Shown here one piece after another: positions 45,898-54,248 of a stretch of DNA of 64,000 nucleotides; the stretch's first letter is position 1, and every line of letters begins with the position of its first letter. Position numbers and translations under genes: made by a program. Below the pieces are notes generated by a model. That model did no database searches and had not been told where the DNA came from. It saw only the letters and a program-made list of their open reading frames with translations. This stretch comes from JAXLRU01 sp046330935 (lineage in GTDB: Bacteria; Actinomycetota; Actinomycetes; Actinomycetales; Kineosporiaceae): the NCBI GenBank assembly GCA_046330935.1, contig JAXLRU010000004.1, positions 310,001-374,000 of the forward strand, read 5' to 3'.

Positions 45898-46594
45898 CGG
45901 TCTCGGTGCGCGCGACCACCTTGCTGCGCAGCCGCCCGTCCAGCGGCGAGCGGTTCGTCTGCTCCACCCACACCTGGTAGCGGTCGCCGCGCCGCAGCCC
46001 CGGCACCGTCGCGGTCACCTCGCGGCACTGCGCGGGTGCGGCCACCGTGACGGTCACGGGCGCGGCCTGGGTGCCCGCACGCAGGGACGCCGACCAGGCG
46101 ATCACCTGCAGGCTCACGGCGTCGCGCGCCCCCGGGTTCCAGAACGTGACCGTGAGCGAGCCCGTGCCCGGGGTGACCCGTGAGGGCAGGTTGCTCGTGC
46201 CGTCGTTGCCCTGCGGGCAGTCGCGGCGGAACTGCGGGGACGGCGCGTTCGACGGGCGGGGCGGCTCGAACCGGGGTCCCGGGTCCTCCCCCGGGGGCTC
46301 CGGCGCGCTCGGCGATGCGGGCCGGCGCGGTGCCGCCGGAGCCCGCGGGCCGCGCGGCCGGGCCGGGAGGTGGCCACCCGCCTGCACCGTGGGCCCGCCC
46401 GCGGCGGCAGGCTCGGGCGTGTTCCCCGCCGGCGCAGCGGTGGCGACGGGGTCCTCGACCCGCGGCGGCAGCCCCACGAGCGCCCGCCCCACGTCGCCTG
46501 CCCCCGCACAGCCCGACAGCCCCGGCACCAGCAGTGCCAGGGCGAGCAGGAGCGCGGGGCGCGACGGCGCCGGACGCGGGCGGGCGGGACTCAC
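45884..46594 (-). CDS. Proline-rich lipoprotein of unknown function
   Basis: A 236-residue protein with a lipobox LSGC (Cys29) after 'ALLLALALLVPG', so membrane-anchored outside the cell. Residues 35-130 are Pro/Ala-rich and probably span the wall. The C-terminal 100 residues form a beta-rich module ('GSLTVTFWNPGARDAVSLQVIAWS', 'VPGLRRGDRYQVWVEQ') resembling fibronectin III. It overlaps the convergent rhomboid-like gene by 14 bases. Confidence 0.75.
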   Translation of the reverse strand: MSPARPRPAPSRPALLLALALLVPGLSGCAGAGDVGRALVGLPPRVEDPVATAAPAGNTPEPAAAGGPTVQAGGHLPARPRGPRAPAAPRRPASPSAPEPPGEDPGPRFEPPRPSNAPSPQFRRDCPQGNDGTSNLPSRVTPGTGSLTVTFWNPGARDAVSLQVIAWSASLRAGTQAAPVTVTVAAPAQCREVTATVPGLRRGDRYQVWVEQTNRSPLDGRLRSKVVARTETVTVG

Positions 46595-46612
46595 GCCCCT
46601 CCCGTCGGCAGC

Positions 46613-46643
46613 GCGGGGCCCGGCCGTGCCCGGCCGGGCCCGC
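46613..46643 (-). terminator. Terminator of the trypsin-like gene
   Basis: A stem of 13 bp with one bulged G (GCGGGGCCCGGCCG / CGGCCGGGCCCGC) and loop TGCC lies 44 bases after the minus-strand stop at 46687. Confidence 0.6.
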
Positions 46644-46686
46644 GGACCACGCGAACGGGTGCTCAGCGCACCGACGGCTGCCTACC

Positions 46687-48525
46687 TCACCAGAGCTGCG
46701 CGCCCATCGGCACCTCGGCGTTGTAGGCGAAGGTGTCGTGCCACTTCACGGCCGTCCCGACGAACGACGAGCCGGTCGACGTCGCGACGTAGACGTCGCC
46801 GGTGCCGCCGCGGGTGAAGACCGAGATGTCGTCGCGGCCGTCGCCGTTGAAGTCGCCGACGCCGGGGATCTCGTCGCCGAAGTCGAAGGTGTCGTGCCAC
46901 TTGACGGCCGTGCCCACGAACGAGGACCCGTTCGACAGCGCCACGTAGACGTCGCCGGCACCGCCGCGGGTGAAGACGGCGATGTCGTCCTTGCGGTCGC
47001 CGTTGAAGTCGCCGATCGCGGGGAACTCCGACCCGTAGGTGAAGGAGTCGTGCCACTTCACGGCCGTCCCGACGAACGAGGACCCGGTCGACAGCGCCAC
47101 GTAGACGTCGCCCGCACCGCCGCGGGTGAACACGGCCAGGTCGTCCTTGCCGTCGCCGTTGAAGTCGCCCACCTGCGGGATCTCGGCGCCGTAGGCGAAG
47201 GAGTCGTGCCACTTCACCGACGTCCCGACGAACGAGGACCCGGTGGAGAGCGCGACGTAGACGTCGCCGGTGCCGCCGCGGGTGAAGGTGGCGATGTCGT
47301 CGCGGCCGTCACCGTTGAAGTCGCCCACGGCGGGGATCTCGGCGCCCGCGGCGAACCAGTCGTGCCACTTCACGCTCGTCCCGGTGAACGCCGAGCCGGT
47401 GGACAGCGCCACGTAGACGTCGGCACTGCTGCCACGCGTGAAGGTCGCGACGTCGGAGCGCCCGTCGCCGTTGAAGTCGCCCATGAGCGGCAGCTCGTTG
47501 CCCGCGGCGAACCAGTCGTGCCACTTGACCCCGGTGCCGCTGAACGACGTCCCGGTGGACTTCGCGACGAAGACGTCCGCCGCGCTGCCCCGCGTGAACA
47601 CCGCGAGGTCGTCCTTGCCGTCGCCGTTGACGTCACCCGAGCGGCCACCGACGCCGTCGGGTGCCGCCGTCGTGGCGTTGGTGCGGATCCAGTCGTTGAG
47701 CGATGCCACGCCGATCCGCGTGTAGATGCCGGGCTTGTTCACGGCCGCGCACCCGTCGCCCCACGACACGATGCCGATCTGGCGCCAGCCCGCGGCGGTG
47801 TTGACGGCGAGCGGGCCGCCGGAGTCGCCCTGGCAGGAGTCCTGGCCGCCCGCCATCGGGCCGGCACCGAGCATGGTCGCCGACAGGAAGCGACTGCCGT
47901 AGGAGCTCGCGGCGGCCATGGCGGAGTCCGCCTGCACCGGGACGTCGACCTCGCGCAGCTGCGTGACGCTCGAGCCGCCCGACGACGTCGCGCCCCAGCC
48001 GATGGTGCGGGCCGTGACGCCCGGCATCCACAGGTTCCGCTCGGCGGAGGACGCGACGACGATCGGGGTCCTCGCACTCGCCGTCGACAGGCGCAGCAGC
48101 GAGACGTCCTTGCCGCCGCCGACCGACGTGAAGCCGGGGAAGGTGCGGATCTCCGCGACGGAGCGCACCTCACCCCCCGTCCCCGAGACGCGGTCGCTCT
48201 GCCCGATCAGCAGGCTCAGGCCCGAGGCGGTGCGACCGGCCATGCAGTGCGCGGCGGTCAGCACCCACGTCGGGGCGATCAGCGTGCCGCCGCAGAAGTG
48301 CGAGCCGCTGCTGGTGCGGACGTCGACGATCCACGGGTAGGCGTTGGTGGCGGTGGCGGTGCCGCCGACGATCTGCGGGGACTGCTGGTCGGGCGCGGGG
48401 CGGGCCGAGGCCGGCAGCGCGGACGCCGCGGGCAGGGCCAGCGCGGCGAGCGCGGCGACGGGGACGGCCAGCCGGGACAGGCGGCTGTGGGAGCGGGTGG
48501 TGCGGGTCCCTGAGCGGCGGATCAT
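46687..48525 (-). CDS. Secreted trypsin-like serine protease with six FG-GAP/VCBS repeats
   Basis: A 612-residue protein from ATG 48525 (AGGAGG 8 bases upstream). The signal peptide is 'RLAVPVAALAALALPAASALPASA', then the activation site 'PQIVGGTATATNAYPWIV'. The S1 triad is 'LTAAHC' (His), 'KDVSLLRL' (Asp) and 'GGQDSCQGDSGGPL' (Ser); the Asp before SCQGDSGG at the S1 pocket predicts cleavage after Arg or Lys. After residue about 295 come six repeats of about 47 residues ('GDFNGDGRDDIATFTRGG', 'DVYVALSTGSSFVGT', 'VKWHDSF') with Ca-binding-like DxDxDG loops, encoded by a near-identical 141-base DNA repeat at about 46700-47640. Likely an extracellular protease with a beta-propeller binding part. 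Confidence 0.93.
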   Translation of the reverse strand: MIRRSGTRTTRSHSRLSRLAVPVAALAALALPAASALPASARPAPDQQSPQIVGGTATATNAYPWIVDVRTSSGSHFCGGTLIAPTWVLTAAHCMAGRTASGLSLLIGQSDRVSGTGGEVRSVAEIRTFPGFTSVGGGKDVSLLRLSTASARTPIVVASSAERNLWMPGVTARTIGWGATSSGGSSVTQLREVDVPVQADSAMAAASSYGSRFLSATMLGAGPMAGGQDSCQGDSGGPLAVNTAAGWRQIGIVSWGDGCAAVNKPGIYTRIGVASLNDWIRTNATTAAPDGVGGRSGDVNGDGKDDLAVFTRGSAADVFVAKSTGTSFSGTGVKWHDWFAAGNELPLMGDFNGDGRSDVATFTRGSSADVYVALSTGSAFTGTSVKWHDWFAAGAEIPAVGDFNGDGRDDIATFTRGGTGDVYVALSTGSSFVGTSVKWHDSFAYGAEIPQVGDFNGDGKDDLAVFTRGGAGDVYVALSTGSSFVGTAVKWHDSFTYGSEFPAIGDFNGDRKDDIAVFTRGGAGDVYVALSNGSSFVGTAVKWHDTFDFGDEIPGVGDFNGDGRDDISVFTRGGTGDVYVATSTGSSFVGTAVKWHDTFAYNAEVPMGAQLW

Positions 48526-48930
48526 CGTGAGGTCCTCCTGAGGGCTGCTGCGGGAGAGCCGGCGGCGCCGGCGGCTGCGGATGCAACCGCGCCTCAGGAG
48601 CGCATCGTGGTGATCGAGATACACGCAGCGATCACTGCAGTTGGTCGGGCGGCGGGCCGGTCCGTGCGGCCCCGGGACAAACGGGACGCGGGGGCGCTTG
48701 CGACGCCCGGACGGCCGCAGGCACCCCCGCGTAGGGGCCCCGAGGGCGGCGCGACGGCTCCAAGTCGCAAGCGCACCCTGAGGTGCCACAGCCGCCGAGC
48801 TCCGGAAGTTTCGGACGAAACCGCAGGTCACCGGCCGGTTGTGGCGTGAGGAACTCTGGACCCGGGCGAGTCACCTGTCAACGACAAGGTTGTCAGATCG
48901 TCGCGGGGCCGCGACCCTCGGCGACAGGGG
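48526..48930. other. Intergenic region between trypsin-like gene and receptor gene
   Basis: This 405-base stretch holds the promoter side of the minus-strand protease gene and the 3' end of the minus-strand receptor gene. A GTCGCGG / CCGCGAC palindrome at 48900-48915 could terminate the receptor transcript. No gene with a supported start was seen. Confidence 0.4.
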
Positions 48931-50499
48931 TCAGACGCGGAACCTGGCCGTCAGCGCGCGCAGCTCCTGGCTGCGCTGGGACACCGACAGGCTCGCGTCG
49001 CGGATCTGCTCCAGCGACACCTCCGTCTCCTGCGTGGCCCCCGCCAGCTCGGAGATCGTGCGGGCGATCTGCTCCGACCCCGTCGCGGCGTCGGCGATGC
49101 TGCGTCCGAGCTCCGCGGTGGTGGCGTTCTGCTGCTCGACGGCACTGGCCACGGTGGCCTGGAAGCCGTCGATCCGGGAGACCACCTCGGCGATCTGCCC
49201 GATCGCCGCCACGGCCGCCTCGGTGTCGGCCTGGATCGCCTCGACGCGGCGCGCGATGTCGCCCGTCGCCGTCCCGGTCTGCTGCGCGAGCTCCTTCACC
49301 TCGGTGGCGACGACCGCGAAGCCCTTGCCCGCGGCACCCGCCCGGGCGGCCTCGATCGTCGCGTTGAGCGCCAGCATGTTCGTCTGCTCGGCGATCGAGG
49401 TGATCACGCGGACGACCTCGCCGATCTCGCGTCCCGAGGCACCGAGGCGGCCCACGGTCTCGCTCGTCACCCGCGCCGTGTGCACCGCCTCGCCCGCCAC
49501 CCGGCTGGCCTCGGTGGTGTTGCGGGCGATCTCCGCGATCGAGGAGCCCATCTCCTCCCCCGCGGCCGCCACCGTGGACACCGCGCGACTGACCTCCTCG
49601 GCGTTGCCGGCGACGGCCGACGTCTGCCCCGCCTCCTGCCGCGCGACGGCCGCGATCGTCGTCGCCATCGCGTCCAGCTGGGAGGCCGCGCCGGCCAGCG
49701 ACCCCGCCTCGTCGTCCACGTGCCGCACGGCGCTCGCGATCGACTGCCGGGCGCTCGTGAGCGCCGCGGCCATCCGGGCGATCTCGTCGCCACCCGCGAC
49801 GTCGGCGGGCACGGTGAGGTCGCCGTCCGCCATCGCCTCCAGGCTGGCCTGCACCCGGTGCACGCGCCGGACCAGACCGGTCGAGACGGCCAGCCCGGCG
49901 GCGAGCGCGAGGAGGACGCCCGCGACCGCGAGGACGCCGACCTCCACCCGGGCGGAGCGGTAGGAGGCGACGGCGGAGGCACGCTGGTGGGCCGCCGCCG
50001 CCTTCTCCTCCTCGAACAGCTTCTGCAGGTTCGCGGCCACCGTGTCGGTGTGCGGGCGGGCCTTCTCCCGGCGCACCGCGTCCCACTCGGCCACCCGGTT
50101 GGCCAGGGCCAGCGGCATCAGCTCGGCGTCGCGGACCGTGAGGTAGGCCTAAAACTCCGCGCGGGTGGTGCGCGCCAACTCGGGATCGACCGAGGCGGGC
50201 AGGTAGGCGTCGAACGCCGTGTCGAGGGCCTTCTCGGTCTGGGCCAGGTCGCCGCGGTACTTCTGCTTGCCCGCGTCGTCCTGGGTGAGGGCGATGTTGG
50301 CCATCGTGAGGCGGGACTGGAGGGCCTGGCGGCGCACCACGGCGAGGTCCTCGATCGGCACGACGCCGCGGTCGTAGATGGCGACGGCGTTGTCCTTCAC
50401 CTGCCCCACCTGGTAGGCGCCGAGCACGCCCAGCACCACCGCGACAGTGGCCCCGGCCAGCCCGACCGCGGTCACCTTCGCCCGCACTCCGATCCGCAT
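48931..50499 (-). pseudogene. Methyl-accepting chemotaxis receptor interrupted by an in-frame amber codon
   Basis: Start ATG 50499. The N-terminal part (116 residues) has a transmembrane helix 'TAVGLAGATVAVVLGVLGAYQVGQV' and a four-helix-bundle sensor start ('DLAVVRRQALQSRLTMANIALTQDDAGKQKY'). It ends at TAG (50151-50149) after 'RTTRAEF'. The same frame continues without a break ('AYLTVRDAELMPLALANRVAEWD') into 395 more residues: second helix 'VGVLAVAGVLLALAAGLAVSTGL', HAMP ('RRVHRVQASLEAMADGDLTVP'), and a full signalling domain with the tip 'ITSIAEQTNMLALNATIEAARAG'. A complete receptor would be about 522 residues. Translation could restart at ATG 50118, giving a protein without most of the sensor. 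Confidence 0.9.
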
Positions 50500-50747
50500 C
50501 CGGACCGCCTCCTCCCTGCGTAGGACCCCACCGTCGGCGTCGTCGCCGCGTGCCGGACGATCACCAGGACCAAGGTCCCGCGATGATCATCAATCCTTCA
50601 GCCATCACCGGCCGCTGCCGCCGAGCGCCGGGGCCGCTCCTGGCCTCCCCGCAGGACCGATGTCCCGGCCGTCGCCGCCCGGGGACCGGCATCGTCGGTG
50701 GCGACGCGGTGCGTGCCGCGGCGCAGGACGAGTGGAGGCGACGGGCA

Positions 50748-51245
50748 ATGAAGGTGCTGGTGACGGCCGCGACCCGGCACGGGTCGACCGACGAGGTCGC
50801 CCACGCGATGGCCGAGGCCCTCGCCGCCGTCGGCGTGGAGACGGACGTGGTGACCGGTGACGCGGTCGCCGCCGTCGAGACGGTGGACGACTACGACGCC
50901 GTCGTCCTCGGCTCGGCCATCTACACGGGCCACTGGCTGGAGCCGGCGGTCCGCTTCGCCGAGGCGCACGCCTCCGCCCTGGCCGGCAGACCCGTGTGGC
51001 TGTTCTCCTCCGGACCAGTGGGTGACCCGTCGCTGCTGCGCCTGCCCGAGGAGCTGGAGCGGGTGCGCGAACTGACCGCCGCGCGCGAGCACCGGGTCTT
51101 CGCGGGTCGGATCGACCTCGACGACCTCGACGACGCCGAGCGCGCGCACGTGGAGCGGGTCGGCGGGCAGGCGGGCGACTACCGCGACTGGGCCGCCGTG
51201 CGGCACTGGGCCACCGGCATCGCCCGGGAGCTGGTCGGCGCCTGA
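50748..51245 (+). CDS. Flavodoxin-domain protein (HemG-like)
   Basis: A 165-residue flavodoxin fold with the FMN phosphate loop 'VTAATRHGSTDEVAHAMAEAL' at residues 5-25, 'DAVVLGSAIYTGHWLEPAVRF' (isoalloxazine-side loop) and 'RPVWLFSSGPVGDP'. This matches the flavodoxin group annotated as menaquinone-dependent protoporphyrinogen oxidase-like. It stands alone between the receptor and a small membrane protein. Redox partner unknown. Confidence 0.9.
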   Translation: MKVLVTAATRHGSTDEVAHAMAEALAAVGVETDVVTGDAVAAVETVDDYDAVVLGSAIYTGHWLEPAVRFAEAHASALAGRPVWLFSSGPVGDPSLLRLPEELERVRELTAAREHRVFAGRIDLDDLDDAERAHVERVGGQAGDYRDWAAVRHWATGIARELVGA

Positions 51246-51332
51246 ACGACGCCGTCACCCACCCCGCCCTCCAGCGCGGCTCGAGCGCGGTGTGAGAGCC
51301 TCGGCGGCGTCCCGATCACGTGGAGGCTGTCC

Positions 51333-51689
51333 GTGCAGGTGTTGAAGGTCGCCAACCTGGCCCTGGCGTTCGCTCTCGAGCTCGCCGTCCTGGTCGCGCT
51401 CGTCGTGTGGGGGTTCGCCGTGAGCGACTCCCGCGGTGCCGAGCTCGGCATCGGCATCGCCGCCGCGGTGGCCTGGGCGGCAGTGTGGGGTCTGATCGGC
51501 GCGCCCAACGCGAAGGTGCAGCTCACCGGGCCGGTTCGGCTCGCGTTCGAGCTGGTGTGGTTCGGCGTCGGCGCCGTGGCGCTCGTGCAGGCCGGGCACC
51601 CCGTGGCCGGCGCCGTGCTGATCGGGCTGTGGGCGCTCAACGCCGCGCTGCTTCGCGTCTGGAAGCAGACCTCTGCCGATCTCGGCTGA
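51333..51689 (+). CDS. YrdB/DUF2568-family small membrane protein
   Basis: A 118-residue protein with four transmembrane helices: 'ANLALAFALELAVLVALVVWGF', 'LGIGIAAAVAWAAVWGLIGAP', 'RLAFELVWFGVGAVALVQAG' and 'AGAVLIGLWALNAALLRVW'. 'GLIGAPNAKVQLTGPVRLAFE' is the family signature. GTG start. Function unknown. Confidence 0.85.
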   Translation: MQVLKVANLALAFALELAVLVALVVWGFAVSDSRGAELGIGIAAAVAWAAVWGLIGAPNAKVQLTGPVRLAFELVWFGVGAVALVQAGHPVAGAVLIGLWALNAALLRVWKQTSADLG

Positions 51690-51701
51690 GCCTCGGCTGA
51701 G

Positions 51702-51864
51702 CCATGTGCCGCTAACCGTCCCCTCGGGACCGGCCCGCCCCGCCGCAAACGCTCCCCGGACGGTTCACGGCGCCATATGCCGCAGACCGTCCCCTCGGGA
51801 CCGGCCCACCCCGCCGCAGACGCTCCCCGGACGGTTCACGGCGCCATATGCCGCAGACCGTCCC
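51702..51864. repeat. Repeat family A: one partial and two full palindromic units in tandem
   Basis: Full units at 51758-51792 and 51829-51864 (71-base period) and a partial one at 51702-51726. Outer arms GGACGGT / ACCGTCC are perfect here; inner arms CGGC / GCCG enclose GCCATAT. Compared with the copies at 25.8-26.1 kb both inner and outer stems change in a compensating way. It lies between convergent genes. Confidence 0.8.
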
Positions 51865-51881
51865 TTAGCGCGCGGCCGACG

Positions 51882-53237
51882 TCACTCGCGCTCCCCGTCG
51901 AGCCGCAGGAACGTGGCCAGCCCCGCCGCGACGGCGGCGGCCGCGACCACGACCACGAGGGCGACCCGCAGCCCGGCCGCCCCGGCGATGGCGCCGACGA
52001 GCGAGGGCCCGGTGAGGAACGCCGGCCACGCCGCGACGGTCATGATCGAGACGCCTCGGCCCTGGGGCAGGCCGGGCAGGTTCCCCGCCGCCCCGAACAC
52101 GGTGGGCGTCACGCAGGACAGGCCGAAGCCGGCGCACGCGAAGCCGACGACGGCCGAGGGCACCGTGCCGACGGCGAGCCCTGTGCCCAGCCCGACGGCG
52201 CACAGCAGCGGCACGGTGGACAGGAACCGGCGGCGCCCGAGCAGGTGCACGAACCGGTCCCCGACGATCCGCCCGATCGACATGGCCGCGGCGAACGACG
52301 CGTAGACGAGCGCGGCGGTGGACGCGGAGGCCCCGAGCACCTGCCGCGTGTAGATGCCCGCCCACTGCGAGCTGGTGCCCTCGGCGAGCGCGGAGCAGAA
52401 CGCCATGGCGGCGAGGACGGCGAGCTGCCGGGAGGCGCGCCGTCGTGCCGCGGGCGCCGGGTCCGCAAGGACTTCGACCGCAGGCCTGCCACGACGGGCT
52501 GCCGCAGCGTGCGCGCCCTCGTCGTCGAACGGGTCCCCCGACTCCAGCGCTGTCGGGGGGGCTTCGACGTCCTCGGCGGCCGCCGGGGCCGCCGCGTGCT
52601 CGTCGCGCGGCAGCCACCGGCCCGTGACGGCGAACGCGGCCCCGAGCAGCACGCTCGTCACCACCAGCTGGGCCCCGGGGGTGAGGCCGAGCCGGACGGC
52701 GATCGCACCGAGCAGGGCCCCGGCCAGCGTGCCGAGGCTGAACCCGGCGTGGACCCCGCTCATGATGGGACGCCCGTAGGCGCGCTCGACGGCGATGCCC
52801 ACGCTGTTGATGGGCGCCTGGATGGTGCCGCTGGCCAGGCCCCAGCAGACCAGGCCGATCACGAGGTGGGGCACGCTGGTCGACCCGGCCAGCACGGGCA
52901 TCGCGAGCAGCATCACGGGGACGCCGACCAGCGTCATCCGCCGCACCCCGAACCGCGTGATCAGGGCCGCGGTGATCAGCATGGCCGTGAGCGAGCCGAG
53001 CGACCCCGAGGTGGAGACGACGCCCCAGCGGGCGTCCCCGAGCCCGATCACGCGCTTGACGTCGGGGATGCGCGACAGCCAGCCGCCGACGAGCAGGCCG
53101 AGGGTGACGAACAGGCCGGTCGCCGCGATCCGAGCCTTGACCAGGGCGGTTCGATCACGGCGACCGGCAGGCGAGCGCGCCCCTTCAGCCCGCGGAGCGG
53201 GTGCGGGGCGAGGGCGGGAGGAGAGGGCCGAACGCAT
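51882..53237 (-). CDS. MFS transporter
   Basis: A 451-residue 12-helix major facilitator from ATG 53237 (GTG 53240 possible). A TACGCT -10 on the minus strand at 53255-53250 leaves almost no leader. Helices include 'ATGLFVTLGLLVGGWLSRIPDVK', 'GSLGSLTAMLITAALITRFGVRRM' (motif A-like loop), 'HLVIGLVCWGLASGTIQAPINSVG' and 'GVHAGFSLGTLAGALLGAIA', with a long charged central loop of about 60 residues. It resembles fucose/YbjJ-like MFS carriers. Substrate unknown. Confidence 0.88.
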   Translation of the reverse strand: MRSALSSRPRPAPAPRAEGARSPAGRRDRTALVKARIAATGLFVTLGLLVGGWLSRIPDVKRVIGLGDARWGVVSTSGSLGSLTAMLITAALITRFGVRRMTLVGVPVMLLAMPVLAGSTSVPHLVIGLVCWGLASGTIQAPINSVGIAVERAYGRPIMSGVHAGFSLGTLAGALLGAIAVRLGLTPGAQLVVTSVLLGAAFAVTGRWLPRDEHAAAPAAAEDVEAPPTALESGDPFDDEGAHAAAARRGRPAVEVLADPAPAARRRASRQLAVLAAMAFCSALAEGTSSQWAGIYTRQVLGASASTAALVYASFAAAMSIGRIVGDRFVHLLGRRRFLSTVPLLCAVGLGTGLAVGTVPSAVVGFACAGFGLSCVTPTVFGAAGNLPGLPQGRGVSIMTVAAWPAFLTGPSLVGAIAGAAGLRVALVVVVAAAAVAAGLATFLRLDGERE

Positions 53238-53392
53238 CACGGGGACAACAGCGTAGGCGCCCGACGACGTAGTCATGGGACGACTTGACCCGTTCGGGTG
53301 ACTGGCGGCCGAATCGATGCGATGAGCGGTCGCGGACCCGTGGACGAGCCGGGCACCGGGACGAGCGGCCCGCCTGTTCCGCTGGACACCGG

Positions 53393-53410
53393 AATACCGT
53401 CGGGGGGTGT
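53393..53410. promoter_or_regulatory. CsoR-like operator, distal site
   Basis: AATACCGTCGGGGGGTGT, a weaker match to the TACCCC..GGGGGTGT palindrome, 75 bases before the csoR ATG. Confidence 0.5.
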
Positions 53411-53425
53411 CGGGTTGCGGCGTAC

Positions 53426-53444
53426 GGGTACCCCGAGGGGGTGT
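53426..53444. promoter_or_regulatory. CsoR-like operator, proximal site
   Basis: GGGTACCCCGAGGGGGTGT, a strong match to the CsoR palindrome, 41 bases before the csoR ATG. Autoregulation of cop operons by CsoR through such sites is established. Confidence 0.7.
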
Positions 53445-53484
53445 GACCGGTCGGCCTTCCGCCGACGACGAGCGAGGAGCCGAC

Positions 53485-53889
53485 ATGAGTGCAGCGCAGC
53501 CGCAGCCGACCACGACGGGCGCCGACGTCGAGGACTCCCCCGACGCGGTCGCCGAGGTCACCGCCGCTGCGGGCCGCCACATCAGCGAGGTCAGCGACGC
53601 CCCCCACGACCCCGGCTACGCCGACCACAAGCCCGACGTCCTCAAGCGCCTGCGCCGGGTCGAGGGGCAGGTCCGCGGCCTGCAGCGGATGGTCGAGTCC
53701 GACACCTACTGCATCGACGTGCTGACCCAGATCTCGGCGGCCACCAAGGCCCTGCAGGCCGTTGCCGTCGCGCTGCTGGAGGACCACATGCGCCACTGCG
53801 TGGCCGAGGCCGCGGCCAGCGGCGGCGTCGTCCCTGAGGAGAAGGTCCGCGAGGCCACCGCGGCCATCGGCCGCCTCGTCCGCTCCTGA
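53485..53889 (+). CDS. csoR: Copper-sensing repressor CsoR
   Basis: A 134-residue all-helical repressor that releases DNA when it binds Cu(I). The Cu ligands are C76 ('ESDTYCIDVL'), H101 and C105 ('LEDHMRHCVAEA'), and the family N-segment 'KPDVLKRLRRVEGQVRGLQRMVE' is complete. A 48-residue flexible N-terminus is longer than usual. GAGGAG lies upstream. First gene of csoR-copZ-copA, 65 bases before copZ. Confidence 0.96.
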   Translation: MSAAQPQPTTTGADVEDSPDAVAEVTAAAGRHISEVSDAPHDPGYADHKPDVLKRLRRVEGQVRGLQRMVESDTYCIDVLTQISAATKALQAVAVALLEDHMRHCVAEAAASGGVVPEEKVREATAAIGRLVRS

Positions 53890-53954
53890 CCGGCCCGCCA
53901 CCAGCCCCCTCATCCCGCCATCGCCATCACCATCGCCACCCCGAGGAGCCTTCC

Positions 53955-54248
53955 GTGACCACCACCGCCACCTACACCGTCAAGGGCATGACCTGCGGGC
54001 ACTGCGTCAACGCCGTGACGGAGGAGCTGTCGGCGCTCGACGGCGTGACGGGCGTGCAGGTCGACCTCGTCGCGGGCGGGCTGTCGCCGGTCACCGTCAC
54101 GAGCGAGGCCCCCCTGGACGCCGACGCCGTGGCCGCGGCCGTCGACGAGGCCGGGTACGCGCTCGCCGAGGAGGGCGAGGCCGGCGCCGTGCCCGCCCCC
54201 GAGGCGCGCCGCAGCCTGCCGCTGTCGGCCCCGGGCGACGACAGGTGA
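53955..54248 (+). CDS. copZ: Copper chaperone CopZ (HMA domain)
   Basis: A 97-residue HMA-fold metallochaperone with the Cu(I) site 'GMTCGHC' at residues 11-17 and 'VTEELSALDGVTGVQVDL'. It delivers Cu(I) to CopA. Start GTG 53955 with GAGGAG upstream. The C-terminal 25 residues after the HMA fold are an Ala/Pro/Glu tail. Its TGA overlaps the copA GTG. Confidence 0.95.
   Translation: MTTTATYTVKGMTCGHCVNAVTEELSALDGVTGVQVDLVAGGLSPVTVTSEAPLDADAVAAAVDEAGYALAEEGEAGAVPAPEARRSLPLSAPGDDR

Noticed and set aside
46700..47640. Possible intergenic repeat array or CRISPR
   Set aside because: The repeats are in frame inside the trypsin/FG-GAP gene and encode protein repeats.
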